A DNA stretch of 64,000 bases from Rubritalea marina DSM 17716 (lineage in GTDB: Bacteria; Verrucomicrobiota; Verrucomicrobiia; Verrucomicrobiales; Akkermansiaceae). The position numbers and the translations under genes were made by a program. Positions within the stretch are counted from its first letter, which is position 1; each line of letters opens with the position of its first letter. The notes beneath the pieces were generated by a model. That model searched no databases. It was not told the origin of the DNA and was given only the letters and a program-made list of their open reading frames with translations. The stretch spans positions 62,001 through 126,000 of the forward strand of contig NZ_KB899247.1 of the NCBI RefSeq assembly GCF_000378105.1, given 5' to 3'. Positions 53,756-61,739 of the stretch are shown piece by piece.

Positions 53756-53828
53756 AATCAAAGAGCGCTACGCTGCGCATTTTTTGTTTACGAGAAGACT
53801 AATCCAAGGGGGCTATAGTCGAGGGAAG

Positions 53829-53856
53829 AAAGGTAGGGGAGGAAAGGTAGGGGAGG
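53829..53856. repeat. 14-bp tandem duplication beside tRNA-Leu
   Basis: Two adjacent identical copies of a purine-rich 14-bp unit (53829-53842 and 53843-53856), starting AAAGGTAGGGG. It lies 3 bp beyond the encoded CCA end of the tRNA. Meaning unknown; may be a chance slippage product. Confidence 0.6.
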
Positions 53857-53859
53857 AAA

Positions 53860-53944
53860 TGGTGCGCACGAGAGGAGTCGAACCTCCACGCCCTAGGGCA
53901 CTGCCGCCTGAAGACAGCGCGTCTACCAATTCCGCCACGTGCGC
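53860..53944 (-). tRNA. tRNA-Leu (CAG)
   Basis: Reading the minus strand: a 7-bp acceptor stem (GCGCACG with CGTGCGC), D-arm with GGTAGAC, anticodon stem CTGTC/GGCAG around the loop TTCAGGC, a long variable arm (TGCCCTAGGGCG) typical of leucine tRNA, and TPsiC arm GGAGGTTCGACTCC. The anticodon CAG is at 53908-53910 (plus strand shows CTG). The genome encodes CCA at 53860-53862. Length with CCA is 85 nt. Confidence 0.97.
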
Positions 53945-54069
53945 ACTTAGAAGTGGTGGGCGCAGCTTAGGTAAGGAGAGGATGGATGATCAAGAGTAAA
54001 AAATGCGAGACCATTTGAGAGGTCTCGCAAGTCTTTGTTGGCGAATGGATGAGCTCAGGTGCTGAATCC

Positions 54070-55749
54070 TTAGCGGTGGGTCAGGTGTACCTGCTGTGGG
54101 TGCAATTCGCTTTGGCCGTCCGGTGAGTTGATGACGACTTGGAGTATGTTGCGCCCTTTGATGAGGGGGATGCCGGTGAAGTGGACGTGGTCAGTGGAGG
54201 TGTCGATGACTTGGGTGTAGCTGGCATCGCGCAGGCTGAGAGTGGCTACCCATGACTTGAGGTCTGTGCCTTCGTGAGGCGGCAGGTCGAAGCTGATATC
54301 GACTCTGCTGGGGTGCTCGGCCTGGAGTTTCCAAAATCCGTCGGATGAGCTGGTGTTGCTAATGCGGGTGTCTGCCATCAGGATGAGCGGGTTTTCCTGA
54401 GGGCGGCTCACGAGGATAGGGGAAATGCCGCGATCGCGGATGCGGGTGTCGGCGACGTCGAGGAACCAAGCGTCGTAGAGGTCGAGGAGTTGTTTGACCT
54501 GGTCTTTATTCTCGCTTGCTAGGTTTTTGGATTCGGATGGATCGGTGCTGAGATTATAGAGTTCGTAGTTGCTGCTATTGCGTCGTGATTGTGATGGGTC
54601 ACTTGGGTTGAGCAGCTTCCATGGACCTTTGCGCAGCATGAAGTGATGGCGGCTGGCTACGGTGGCACCGAGGTGGTGTTGCTGAACGATGATTCGATCT
54701 AGTTCAATGGGGACGGCGGAGTTGATGGCGCCGATCAAGGATTGACCATCAAGTGCGAAGGCATCGAGGCTGCCGAACTGGCAGAATTCGAGGATCGTGG
54801 GTAGGATGTCGATCTGGGCACTGACGGTCTCGATTTGCTTGGGGCTGCGGCTCGATTGAGGTGGCTGGGGCAGCATGATCCAGAGTGGTGCGCGAACGCC
54901 GGCTTCGTATACGGAACCCTGGGTGCCGCGAAGCTCTGACTGACTGTCGGCATTGCTCAGACTGCGGGTCGTGGTGAAGACGATGACGGTGTTGGAGGTC
55001 ATCTTGAGCTCGTCGAGCTTTGCAAAGATGACTGAAAGGCTGCGGTCGAGCCCGCTGAGAAGCTGCTGCCTTGCTGGTGCTTGAGCTTCAGGGTCCACTG
55101 GGGTGTGGATGTTGAGGCTGAGGAAAAATGGGTAGTCGAGCTGATGGGTGCTCTCGATGAAGGACGCTGCCTGGGTCGTTAGGTGGTGTGGGGCATCGTC
55201 TCCAAGGGTGGCTTCAGCATTGTTGCGGAAGCCAAAGCTGAGATTCTCCGAGCCAGGAGCTTGAGAGTGCGGTGGGATGAAGTCGTTATATTGCACCAAG
55301 CTCTCGGTGTAGCCTTGATCTTTTGGTCGCATCGGGAAGTTGTTGCCGAGCCACCAGGTGCCAAAAAATCCAGACTTGTAGTCGGTGCCGGTAAAGATCT
55401 CTGCGATGGTGACTTCGTCACCGGCCATCATCGCACGGCCGTAGCCGTAGTCTACGGTCTTGGTGCGGATGTTGTAGCGGCCGGTGTGGATGGAGGCTTG
55501 GTTGAGTGGGACTGCTGGAGCGATGTAGTGGTTGAGGAATTGGTGGCTTTGTGAATGCAGCCGTGAGAGGTGTTGGAATGGCGAGAGAGTCTCTGCCGCA
55601 AAGGCGTCATGCCCCAATTGGTCACTGGTGATAAGAATCACATTGGGTGGTGTGGGTTCCTCGATGAGGACAGCATCCTCGGCGCTGGCTGGTGTGATCC
55701 AAGCGATGCTGATGCTGAGGACTGCGGCGATGTGGTTTCTACGGAGCAT
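54070..55749 (-). CDS. Exported sulfatase-family protein with lost catalytic residues (pseudoenzyme)
   Basis: A 559-residue exported protein of the type I sulfatase (alkaline phosphatase superfamily) fold. The ATG at 55749 begins a signal peptide (RNHIAAVLSISIAWITPASA); the upstream frame runs across a terminator. In place of the family's CxPSR signature the aligned region reads APAVPLNQASIHTGRY: C becomes V80 and R becomes Q84. The usual FTSDNG metal site is FTTTRS (T261, R262) and the LRGGKG lysine is Q277. Fold elements such as SVYEAGVRAPLWI remain. It should be inactive as a sulfatase. The C-terminal 70 residues form an extra beta domain. Gene codons look normal, so the protein is kept intact. 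Confidence 0.85.
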   Translation of the reverse strand: MLRRNHIAAVLSISIAWITPASAEDAVLIEEPTPPNVILITSDQLGHDAFAAETLSPFQHLSRLHSQSHQFLNHYIAPAVPLNQASIHTGRYNIRTKTVDYGYGRAMMAGDEVTIAEIFTGTDYKSGFFGTWWLGNNFPMRPKDQGYTESLVQYNDFIPPHSQAPGSENLSFGFRNNAEATLGDDAPHHLTTQAASFIESTHQLDYPFFLSLNIHTPVDPEAQAPARQQLLSGLDRSLSVIFAKLDELKMTSNTVIVFTTTRSLSNADSQSELRGTQGSVYEAGVRAPLWIMLPQPPQSSRSPKQIETVSAQIDILPTILEFCQFGSLDAFALDGQSLIGAINSAVPIELDRIIVQQHHLGATVASRHHFMLRKGPWKLLNPSDPSQSRRNSSNYELYNLSTDPSESKNLASENKDQVKQLLDLYDAWFLDVADTRIRDRGISPILVSRPQENPLILMADTRISNTSSSDGFWKLQAEHPSRVDISFDLPPHEGTDLKSWVATLSLRDASYTQVIDTSTDHVHFTGIPLIKGRNILQVVINSPDGQSELHPQQVHLTHR

Positions 55750-55812
55750 TGGTGCGACTCTATCGGATTGATTGGTGGATTGCCAGTGAGAAGTTGGGCT
55801 GGATGATGGCAT

Positions 55813-55853
55813 AAAAAAACGCTGCATGTGCGTGTAGTTCATGCAGCGTTTTT
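55813..55853 (-). terminator. Bidirectional intrinsic terminator, ending sdhB
   Basis: A perfect 14-bp stem (55815-55828 with 55840-55853), 11-nt loop, with A run on one side (55813-55819) and T run on the other (55849-55853), so it can act in both directions. It lies 25 bp beyond the sdhB stop and upstream of the sulfatase-like gene. Confidence 0.9.
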
Positions 55854-55877
55854 GAATAAAGTAGCTTTAAAATCTCT

Positions 55878-56639
55878 TTATGCAACTGTGTCTTTGGCGG
55901 TGGCCAAGAAGTAGTCACGATTGAGCTTCGCAATGTTGTCGACGCTGATTTCTTTCGGGCATACTGCTTCACACTCGTATTGGTTGGTGCAGTTGCCGAA
56001 TCCTTCGTCGTCCATTTGCTTGACCATGGCGAGGGTGCGCTTGGTCTTCTCTGCTTGGCCTTGAGGAAGCTTGTTGAGGTGTGCGGCTTTGGCAGAAACG
56101 AACAGCATGGCTGATGCGTTCTTACAAGCTGCGACGCAAGCGCCACAACCGATACATGCTGCAGCGTCGAATGCTTCATCAGCAAGCTTCTTCTCAATTG
56201 GCATGGAGTTTGCGTCCGGTGCCGCGCCTGTGCGCACATCGATGTAACCACCAGCGGCCATGATGCGGTCGAAGGCTGAGCGGTCGGTGATGAGGTCTTT
56301 CACCACAGGGAAGGCCTTGGCACGGAATGGCTCAATCCAGATGGTCTCGCCGTCCTTGAACTTGCGCATGTGAAGCTGGCAAGTGGTGATGCCCTGCTCC
56401 TTGGAGTGGGGGATACCATTGATGGTGAGTGAGCACATACCACAGATGCCTTCACGACAGTCGTGGTCGAAGTTGATTGGGTTGCCGCCATCGTTGATGA
56501 TTCGCTCATTGACGATGTCGAGCATCTCAAGGAAAGAAGCCTCTAGCGGGATGTCTTTGGCGTCGTAGGTGTCTACGTGGCCGCGGTCATTTGCGTTCTT
56601 TTGGCGCCAGACTTTGAGTGTGAGATTAAGCTTGGACAT
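55878..56639 (-). CDS. sdhB: Succinate dehydrogenase/fumarate reductase iron-sulfur subunit
   Basis: A 253-residue subunit with three Fe-S clusters passing electrons from flavin to quinone. The [2Fe-2S] ligands are in [15 protein letters not shown], the second and third clusters are in [13 protein letters not shown] and [15 protein letters not shown]. The style ([13 protein letters not shown] at the N-terminus) is that of the fumarate-reductase-like SdhB of Bacteroidetes, Chlamydiae and Verrucomicrobia. The other subunits (SdhA, SdhC) are not next to it; secA lies upstream instead. Confidence 0.94.
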   Translation of the reverse strand: MSKLNLTLKVWRQKNANDRGHVDTYDAKDIPLEASFLEMLDIVNERIINDGGNPINFDHDCREGICGMCSLTINGIPHSKEQGITTCQLHMRKFKDGETIWIEPFRAKAFPVVKDLITDRSAFDRIMAAGGYIDVRTGAAPDANSMPIEKKLADEAFDAAACIGCGACVAACKNASAMLFVSAKAAHLNKLPQGQAEKTKRTLAMVKQMDDEGFGNCTNQYECEAVCPKEISVDNIAKLNRDYFLATAKDTVA

Positions 56640-56746
56640 GGTGTTTGTTTGGTAAACTGAAATAATTAGATTGAAAAGGACGAATCGGAATTAATCTATG
56701 AGTAATGCGATGTTTTAGCATTAGCAGATTAAATGCTGAGTCGAGT

Positions 56747-59700
56747 TTAAGCTTTGCTTTGCTTCTTAGGAAGTTTTTTTAGTTCGATGGGCTTGCGTTT
56801 TGGCAGCTCGACTTTGACTGGCTTTTTGTTTTTGAGTGGTGCGCCAGCGAGTTGCTGGGACGTGAGTGCTTGGCCGATGGCTGGCTGTTGCGCTGGGGGG
56901 GCGTCATCGTGGTTAAAGTCTTGCGGCAGGCTCTGCAGGAGTTGCTCAAATTGATCGAGGCTCGCGGTGGAGCGGAAGAGGTTGGTGAGCGCATCGGCTT
57001 TGATCGATCCCATGAGGGTCTCGAAGAGCGAGTATGCTTCGTTTTTATATTCTACAAGTGGGTCCTTCTGGCCTTGGGCACGAAGCTGGATGCCTTCACG
57101 GAGGGCATCCATGTTGTAGAGGTGTTCTTGCCAGAGGCGGTCGATCGCGGTGAGGATGATTTGGCGCTCGAGGTGGTCGAGGTATTCGGCTGGTTGGCCA
57201 GCGACTTTGTCTTTGTAGGCTGCCTTGACTTGCTCGATGAGCCATTCGCAGTTGGCTTCGGTGTCACGTGTCTGGAGGCCGCTTTCTTCCATGCTCAGTG
57301 CGAGTGGGAATGTGGTGTTGATCCAGCCGAGTAGCTCGTTGTAATCCGGCGAGCCTTCATCACGGTTTTCGAGGAAGTTGTAGACCTGGTCAGGCACCAT
57401 TTCTTCGATCACTTCGTTGAGTAGCTCGCTTGGGTCTTCGGAGGTGAGTACTTCGTTGCGGTAGCCATAGACGACTTCACGCTGCATGTTCATGACATCA
57501 TCGAAGTCAAGAACGCGCTTACGCCACTGGTAGTCACGTTGTTCGACGCGTTTTTGAGCGGTCTCGATGGAGCGGTTGAGCCATTTGTGTTCGAGGGCTT
57601 CACCTTCTTCCATTCCGAAGCGTTCCATCATGGTGGTCATGCGGTCTGCCGCGGCAAAGTTGCGCATGAGGTCGTCTTCAAAAGAAATAAAGAACTGCGA
57701 GAGACCAGGGTCGCCCTGACGTGCACAACGACCGCGGAGCTGGCGGTCGACGCGGCGTGATGGGTAGCGTTCGCAGCCGATCACGTAGAGTCCACCGAGT
57801 GCTTCGACTCCTTCACCTAGTTTGATGTCGGTGCCTCGGCCGGCCATGTTGGTGGAGACTGTGACGGCTCCTTGTTGGCCGGCTGCTGCGATGATTTCAG
57901 CCTCTTGTTCGTGGAACTTTGCGTTGAGGACTTTGTGTTTGATTTTGGCGCCTTTGAGGATGCGTGAGAGTGTCTCGGAGGCATCGACGGAAGCGGTGCC
58001 GACTAGGACGGGCTGGCCGCGCTCTTGGGCTTCAGCAATCTTCTTCACCACGGCGTTGTATTTCTCGCGGCGTGTTTTGAAGACTTGATCGTTGTCGTCT
58101 ACTCGAGTGTTCGGGCGATTGGTCGGAATTGGCAGCACGTCGAGACGATAGATGTCGTGGAATTCTGCGGCATCGGTTTCCGCGGTGCCAGTCATGCCGG
58201 CAAGTTTCTCGTAGAGGCGGAAGTAGTTTTGGATGGTGATGGTGGCGTAGGTTTGAGTCTCACGCTCGACGGTCACACCTTCTTTCGCTTCAATCGCTTG
58301 GTGGAGGCCATCAGACCAACGACGGCCAGCCATCTTGCGGCCAGTTTGTTCGTCGACGATGACCACTTTGTTTTCTTCCACGACGTACTCTACGTCTTTT
58401 TCGTAGATGCAGTAGGCTTTGAGAAGCTGGGAGATGGAGTGCATTTTCTCGCCTTGTTGGTCAAGTCGGGATTGGATCGCGTCCTTGGCCACGGCTTTGG
58501 CTTCATCGTTGAGCGAGCTATCGGCATCGATGTTGGCGTATTCTTCGCCGATGTCTGGGAGGACGAAGGCGTGCTCGTCGCTTGGGTCGAGGTAGCTGCG
58601 GCCGAGTTCCATGAGGTCGGCGTCGTGGCCTTTCTCATCGATGGTGTAGTAAAGTTCTTCCTTGATGGCGTAGAGGTCTTTTTTCTGCGCATCCTGGTAC
58701 ATCTCGAGCTCTGTCTTTTCAATCAGGCGGCGAGAGTCTGGCTCTTGCATGTAGCGTGCGAGTTGCTTGGAGCGTGGCTGCCCTAGCTTGATCTTGAAGA
58801 GGGCACGGCCCGCAGTGACTTCGTCGCCTTCAGCGAGTGCTTTTTTTGCTTCTTCTGCAAGCTCGTTACAAAGCACATTTTGCTTTTTCACCAAGTTCTC
58901 GATGTTGCCTTTGTAGGCATTGTATTGCTCGGTGTTGGAGATGGTGGATGGGCCAGAAATGATGAGCGGGGTGCGTGCTTCGTCGATAAGGATGGAGTCA
59001 ACCTCATCGATGATGGCGAAGTAGTGGTTGCGCTGCACTTGTTCCTCACGTGAGGATGACATGCCGTTGTCGCGGAGGTAGTCGAAGCCGAACTCAGCAT
59101 TGGTGCCGTAGGTGATGTCGCACTGGTACTGGGCGCCACGGACATGTGGGGCTTGTTGGTTCTGGATGCATCCAATGGTGAGGCCCAGGTAAGAATAAAG
59201 CGCGCCCATCCATTCGGAGTCACGTTGGGCGAGGTAGTCATTCACGGTCACGACGTGCACGCCTAGGCCGGTGAGTGCGTTGAGGAACACGGGGAGTGTG
59301 CCCACGAGTGTCTTACCTTCACCTGTTTGCATTTCGGCAATCATGCCATTGTGAAGAGCGATGCCGCCGACTAGCTGGACGTCAAAGTGCACCATGTTCC
59401 AGGCGACTTCATTGCCGCTGATGGTGATGTTGCGGCCACACATGCGACGCGCCCCGTTTTTGACGACGGCGTAGGCTTCTGGAAGAATCTGTTTGAGGTA
59501 TTTGGCGCGTTTTTCAGTGAATGAATCTTCGATGTCGCTGAAGGCTGCTTTTGCAGCTTCTATGGAATCGGTGGTTGATTCTACCGTTGGCAGGCTAGGG
59601 TACTCCTCGCGAAGTGCTGCGAATCGGGATTCAAGCTGAGTTGCAAGTTCTGCTAGTGCTTCAGGCTCAAGGGATTCGATAGTGCGCTTGGTGGGGGCGT

Positions 59701-59881
59701 TGAGCGGGAGGTAGCGGTGCAGGTGGTTCTGCCACGCGGTGACCTTGGCTAAGACATTGGCTTCGGGTTCGTTCTGTAGCGCTTCCTCGATCTCGTTGAT
59801 CTTAGCAACGAGTGGGTTCATGCGCTTGATCTCGCGTTGGTTTTTATTACCGACAATTTTCTGAAGAATCCACTTTAGCAT
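56747..59881 (-). CDS. secA: Preprotein translocase ATPase SecA
   Basis: A 1044-residue motor of Sec protein export, larger than E. coli SecA (901). Walker A is QTGEGKTLVG, Walker B lies in IDEVDSILIDEARTPLIISG, and the C-terminal motor motif is TNMAGRGTDIKLGEGVEALGG. An insertion of about 130 residues (about 320-450, Glu/Lys/Ala-rich) interrupts the preprotein cross-linking region, as in Bacteroidetes and Verrucomicrobia SecA. The C-terminus is basic and lacks the CxCx8CH zinc motif that contacts SecB. It stands alone, with 107 bp before sdhB. Confidence 0.97.
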   Translation of the reverse strand: MLKWILQKIVGNKNQREIKRMNPLVAKINEIEEALQNEPEANVLAKVTAWQNHLHRYLPLNAPTKRTIESLEPEALAELATQLESRFAALREEYPSLPTVESTTDSIEAAKAAFSDIEDSFTEKRAKYLKQILPEAYAVVKNGARRMCGRNITISGNEVAWNMVHFDVQLVGGIALHNGMIAEMQTGEGKTLVGTLPVFLNALTGLGVHVVTVNDYLAQRDSEWMGALYSYLGLTIGCIQNQQAPHVRGAQYQCDITYGTNAEFGFDYLRDNGMSSSREEQVQRNHYFAIIDEVDSILIDEARTPLIISGPSTISNTEQYNAYKGNIENLVKKQNVLCNELAEEAKKALAEGDEVTAGRALFKIKLGQPRSKQLARYMQEPDSRRLIEKTELEMYQDAQKKDLYAIKEELYYTIDEKGHDADLMELGRSYLDPSDEHAFVLPDIGEEYANIDADSSLNDEAKAVAKDAIQSRLDQQGEKMHSISQLLKAYCIYEKDVEYVVEENKVVIVDEQTGRKMAGRRWSDGLHQAIEAKEGVTVERETQTYATITIQNYFRLYEKLAGMTGTAETDAAEFHDIYRLDVLPIPTNRPNTRVDDNDQVFKTRREKYNAVVKKIAEAQERGQPVLVGTASVDASETLSRILKGAKIKHKVLNAKFHEQEAEIIAAAGQQGAVTVSTNMAGRGTDIKLGEGVEALGGLYVIGCERYPSRRVDRQLRGRCARQGDPGLSQFFISFEDDLMRNFAAADRMTTMMERFGMEEGEALEHKWLNRSIETAQKRVEQRDYQWRKRVLDFDDVMNMQREVVYGYRNEVLTSEDPSELLNEVIEEMVPDQVYNFLENRDEGSPDYNELLGWINTTFPLALSMEESGLQTRDTEANCEWLIEQVKAAYKDKVAGQPAEYLDHLERQIILTAIDRLWQEHLYNMDALREGIQLRAQGQKDPLVEYKNEAYSLFETLMGSIKADALTNLFRSTASLDQFEQLLQSLPQDFNHDDAPPAQQPAIGQALTSQQLAGAPLKNKKPVKVELPKRKPIELKKLPKKQSKA

Positions 59882-60181
59882 AGTAATGCGCCCGCTTTAT
59901 TCGAATGGGCAGGACGTGCTTACACCTGATCCCCTTAATAGGCAAGGGAGATAGTGAGCATGTCACAAATCTTTTTCACGTGAGCTGTCGAGCTGGATGG
60001 CGGCTGAAACGCACGTGGAGAAACGGCTAGATTTGGCACCTAAATCGGGGGCTGAATGTGCGTGCAATGAGAGGGTGATTGTTTGTTGGTAGATGGGTTT
60101 TTGCCGTTCCCCTTGACAGAATCTGCGTCATTTTACGTAGTGTGATGCATGGTGTTTGATCGTTCTCAATGGTGCTGCAGC
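59882..60181. other. Intergenic region between secA and the ThuA-like gene
   Basis: About 300 bp divergent spacer. A TTGACA hexamer (60113-60118) lies 31 bp upstream of the ATG at 60149; a clear -10 at 16-18 bp spacing is not seen (nearest is TACGTA), so only the -35 is suggested. No other repeat, hairpin or small gene is visible. Confidence 0.4.
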
Positions 60182-61135
60182 ATGCGGGTGCTGACCCTGT
60201 CAATCTGTGTGGTGTTGTTTGGTGCTCAGGGGCTTCTGGCACAGCACCGCTGGCAGCAACCAAAGAAGCCAATCCCTCTGGCTCAGGTGCAAGATATGAT
60301 TGGTCCGGTGGAGGTAGTTGAGCCTAGCTGTGATCTCAATATCTTATGGGTCTGGGGTTATGACCGGCCGCATGCGCCAGGAAATCACGATTACACACGC
60401 GTGCGGGATCTCATGAGTGGCTTGCTCGCTAGCGTTCCTCGTTGTTCAGTTGAAACGGTCTATGAGTTTCCTAGTGCGGAGCAATTTGAGGCTGCAGATG
60501 CCATTTGCTTTTACCTGCACCTGCCACCTTTGAGTGATGCGCAGTATCAACAGCTGCGTCAATTTATCAAAGATGGGGGGGCTGTGATGGCGATTCACGA
60601 ATCGATGATCATGCGCCCGACCAATGATGGGAAGCGTCTGTGTGAGTGTTTTGGGGCTGCATGGGATGAAGGGCGTTCGAAGTGGGGTGCCTTGTTCGCA
60701 GATGTGGAGGTGAAGAAGGAGCACCCCATTTTTCGAGGGTTTCCGGATACGATTCGCTTGGTGGATGAGTTTTACTGGGATCTGCATCAACAAAGCGAAG
60801 GCGTGGATGTGATAGGCGAGGTGCGGGCTGGGCCGACTGGGCACAGTCGCAAGCAGGTGGAGGCCTCGAAATTATCGGTGGATCGGCATCCTGTGTTTTG
60901 GACCTATTCTCTCGGTGAGGGAAGGGTGTTTGCTACCAGTGCGGGACACAACACGTTTTCTTATTACGATCCTGAGTTTCGATTGATTCTCTTTCGAGGC
61001 CTGGCGTGGGCGCTGCGGCAAAAGGCTGACCCATGGATGCCATTGGTGACTGAGGGGATTACCAAGGATGGGATGGTGGGCACAACGGACGACATGCGCG
61101 ATTGGGGCCAAAAACCCCGAGGACCTAAAAAATAA
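60182..61135 (+). CDS. Exported ThuA-like domain protein
   Basis: A 317-residue protein (from ATG 60182, which starts the signal peptide RVLTLSICVVLFGAQGLLAQ; ATG 60149 in frame is possible). It has the trehalose-utilisation (ThuA) glutamine-amidotransferase-like fold: HDYTRVRDLMSGLL, VYEFPSAEQFEAADAICFYL, FIKDGGAVMAIHESM, and SVDRHPVFWTYSLGEGRVF. ThuA-type domains in Planctomycetes and Verrucomicrobia are linked to extracellular sugar use, but the reaction is unknown. The C-terminus ends with a basic tail. Transcribed towards the thioesterase gene, 155 bp upstream. Confidence 0.8.
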   Translation: MRVLTLSICVVLFGAQGLLAQHRWQQPKKPIPLAQVQDMIGPVEVVEPSCDLNILWVWGYDRPHAPGNHDYTRVRDLMSGLLASVPRCSVETVYEFPSAEQFEAADAICFYLHLPPLSDAQYQQLRQFIKDGGAVMAIHESMIMRPTNDGKRLCECFGAAWDEGRSKWGALFADVEVKKEHPIFRGFPDTIRLVDEFYWDLHQQSEGVDVIGEVRAGPTGHSRKQVEASKLSVDRHPVFWTYSLGEGRVFATSAGHNTFSYYDPEFRLILFRGLAWALRQKADPWMPLVTEGITKDGMVGTTDDMRDWGQKPRGPKK

Positions 61136-61290
61136 TTTGAGGGGCTGAGGGCTGTGGTATCGTTATCGCAAGTGGGCGCTTGTGGAACGGGGGGGGCTAC
61201 GGGCAGTCCGACCAGATGTTCTAGCATCTGATAGATGACCCTGGATCTAACTGAAAATCGTGCTCGTCTGGATATCGTATTGTGCTATGC

Positions 61291-61692
61291 ATGGTGGTGA
61301 TGAGATCGTTTCCTGAGTACCGACGCGTTGCGTCATTTGCCGACACGGACATGGCCGGTGTGGTGCACTTTACCAACATTCTAAAGTATGTGGAGGAGGC
61401 TGAGCATGCGGGCTTTCGCATTCTAGGTTTTGAGGTGCTATCGTCTGAGTTCGGTTTTCCGCGGGTGAAGGTAGGATGTGATTACCTCAAGCCGGTGAGG
61501 TTTGGTGATGATTTGGTGGTGCAACTCAGTGTGGTGGAGGTTGGAGAGCGCAAGGTTAGCTGGGAGTTTGAGGTGCTGGCAGGCGAGCATTTGGCTGCCA
61601 AAGGACAGATGGTTACCGTCTGCGTTTCCCGCGCAGGCAAGGCACAAAAAATGCCCGCAGAGTATATGCGGGCATTGGCGGCGATGATTTGA
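61291..61692 (+). CDS. Acyl-CoA thioesterase, YbgC/4-hydroxybenzoyl-CoA type
   Basis: A 133-residue hot-dog-fold thioesterase. The catalytic region reads FADTDMAGVVHFTNILKYVEEA, with the DTDxxGVVH pattern typical of the family, and the remaining strands (VGCDYLKPVRFGDDLVV) also agree. Substrates are short acyl-CoA or aryl-CoA. Starts: GTG 61282, ATG 61291 (used), or ATG 61300. Its 3' end carries, on the opposite strand, the terminator of the molybdopterin gene. Confidence 0.88.
   Translation: MVVMRSFPEYRRVASFADTDMAGVVHFTNILKYVEEAEHAGFRILGFEVLSSEFGFPRVKVGCDYLKPVRFGDDLVVQLSVVEVGERKVSWEFEVLAGEHLAAKGQMVTVCVSRAGKAQKMPAEYMRALAAMI
61646..61676 (-). terminator. Terminator of the YdeP-type gene, embedded in the convergent thioesterase coding sequence
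   Basis: A perfect 10-bp stem (61650-61659 with 61667-61676), 7-nt loop, followed on the minus strand by six T (A-run 61646-61651). It lies 64 bp beyond the stop of the minus-strand gene but entirely inside the last codons of the thioesterase gene on the plus strand. Confidence 0.7.
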
Positions 61693-61739
61693 TCGCTCAG
61701 GTAGCAGCGTGGGTGGCTGCTGGCATAGGGAGACGATTC

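Noticed and set aside
55750-55842. N-terminal extension of the sulfatase-like gene
   Set aside because: The extra codons cross the sdhB terminator and precede a clean signal peptide at 55749.
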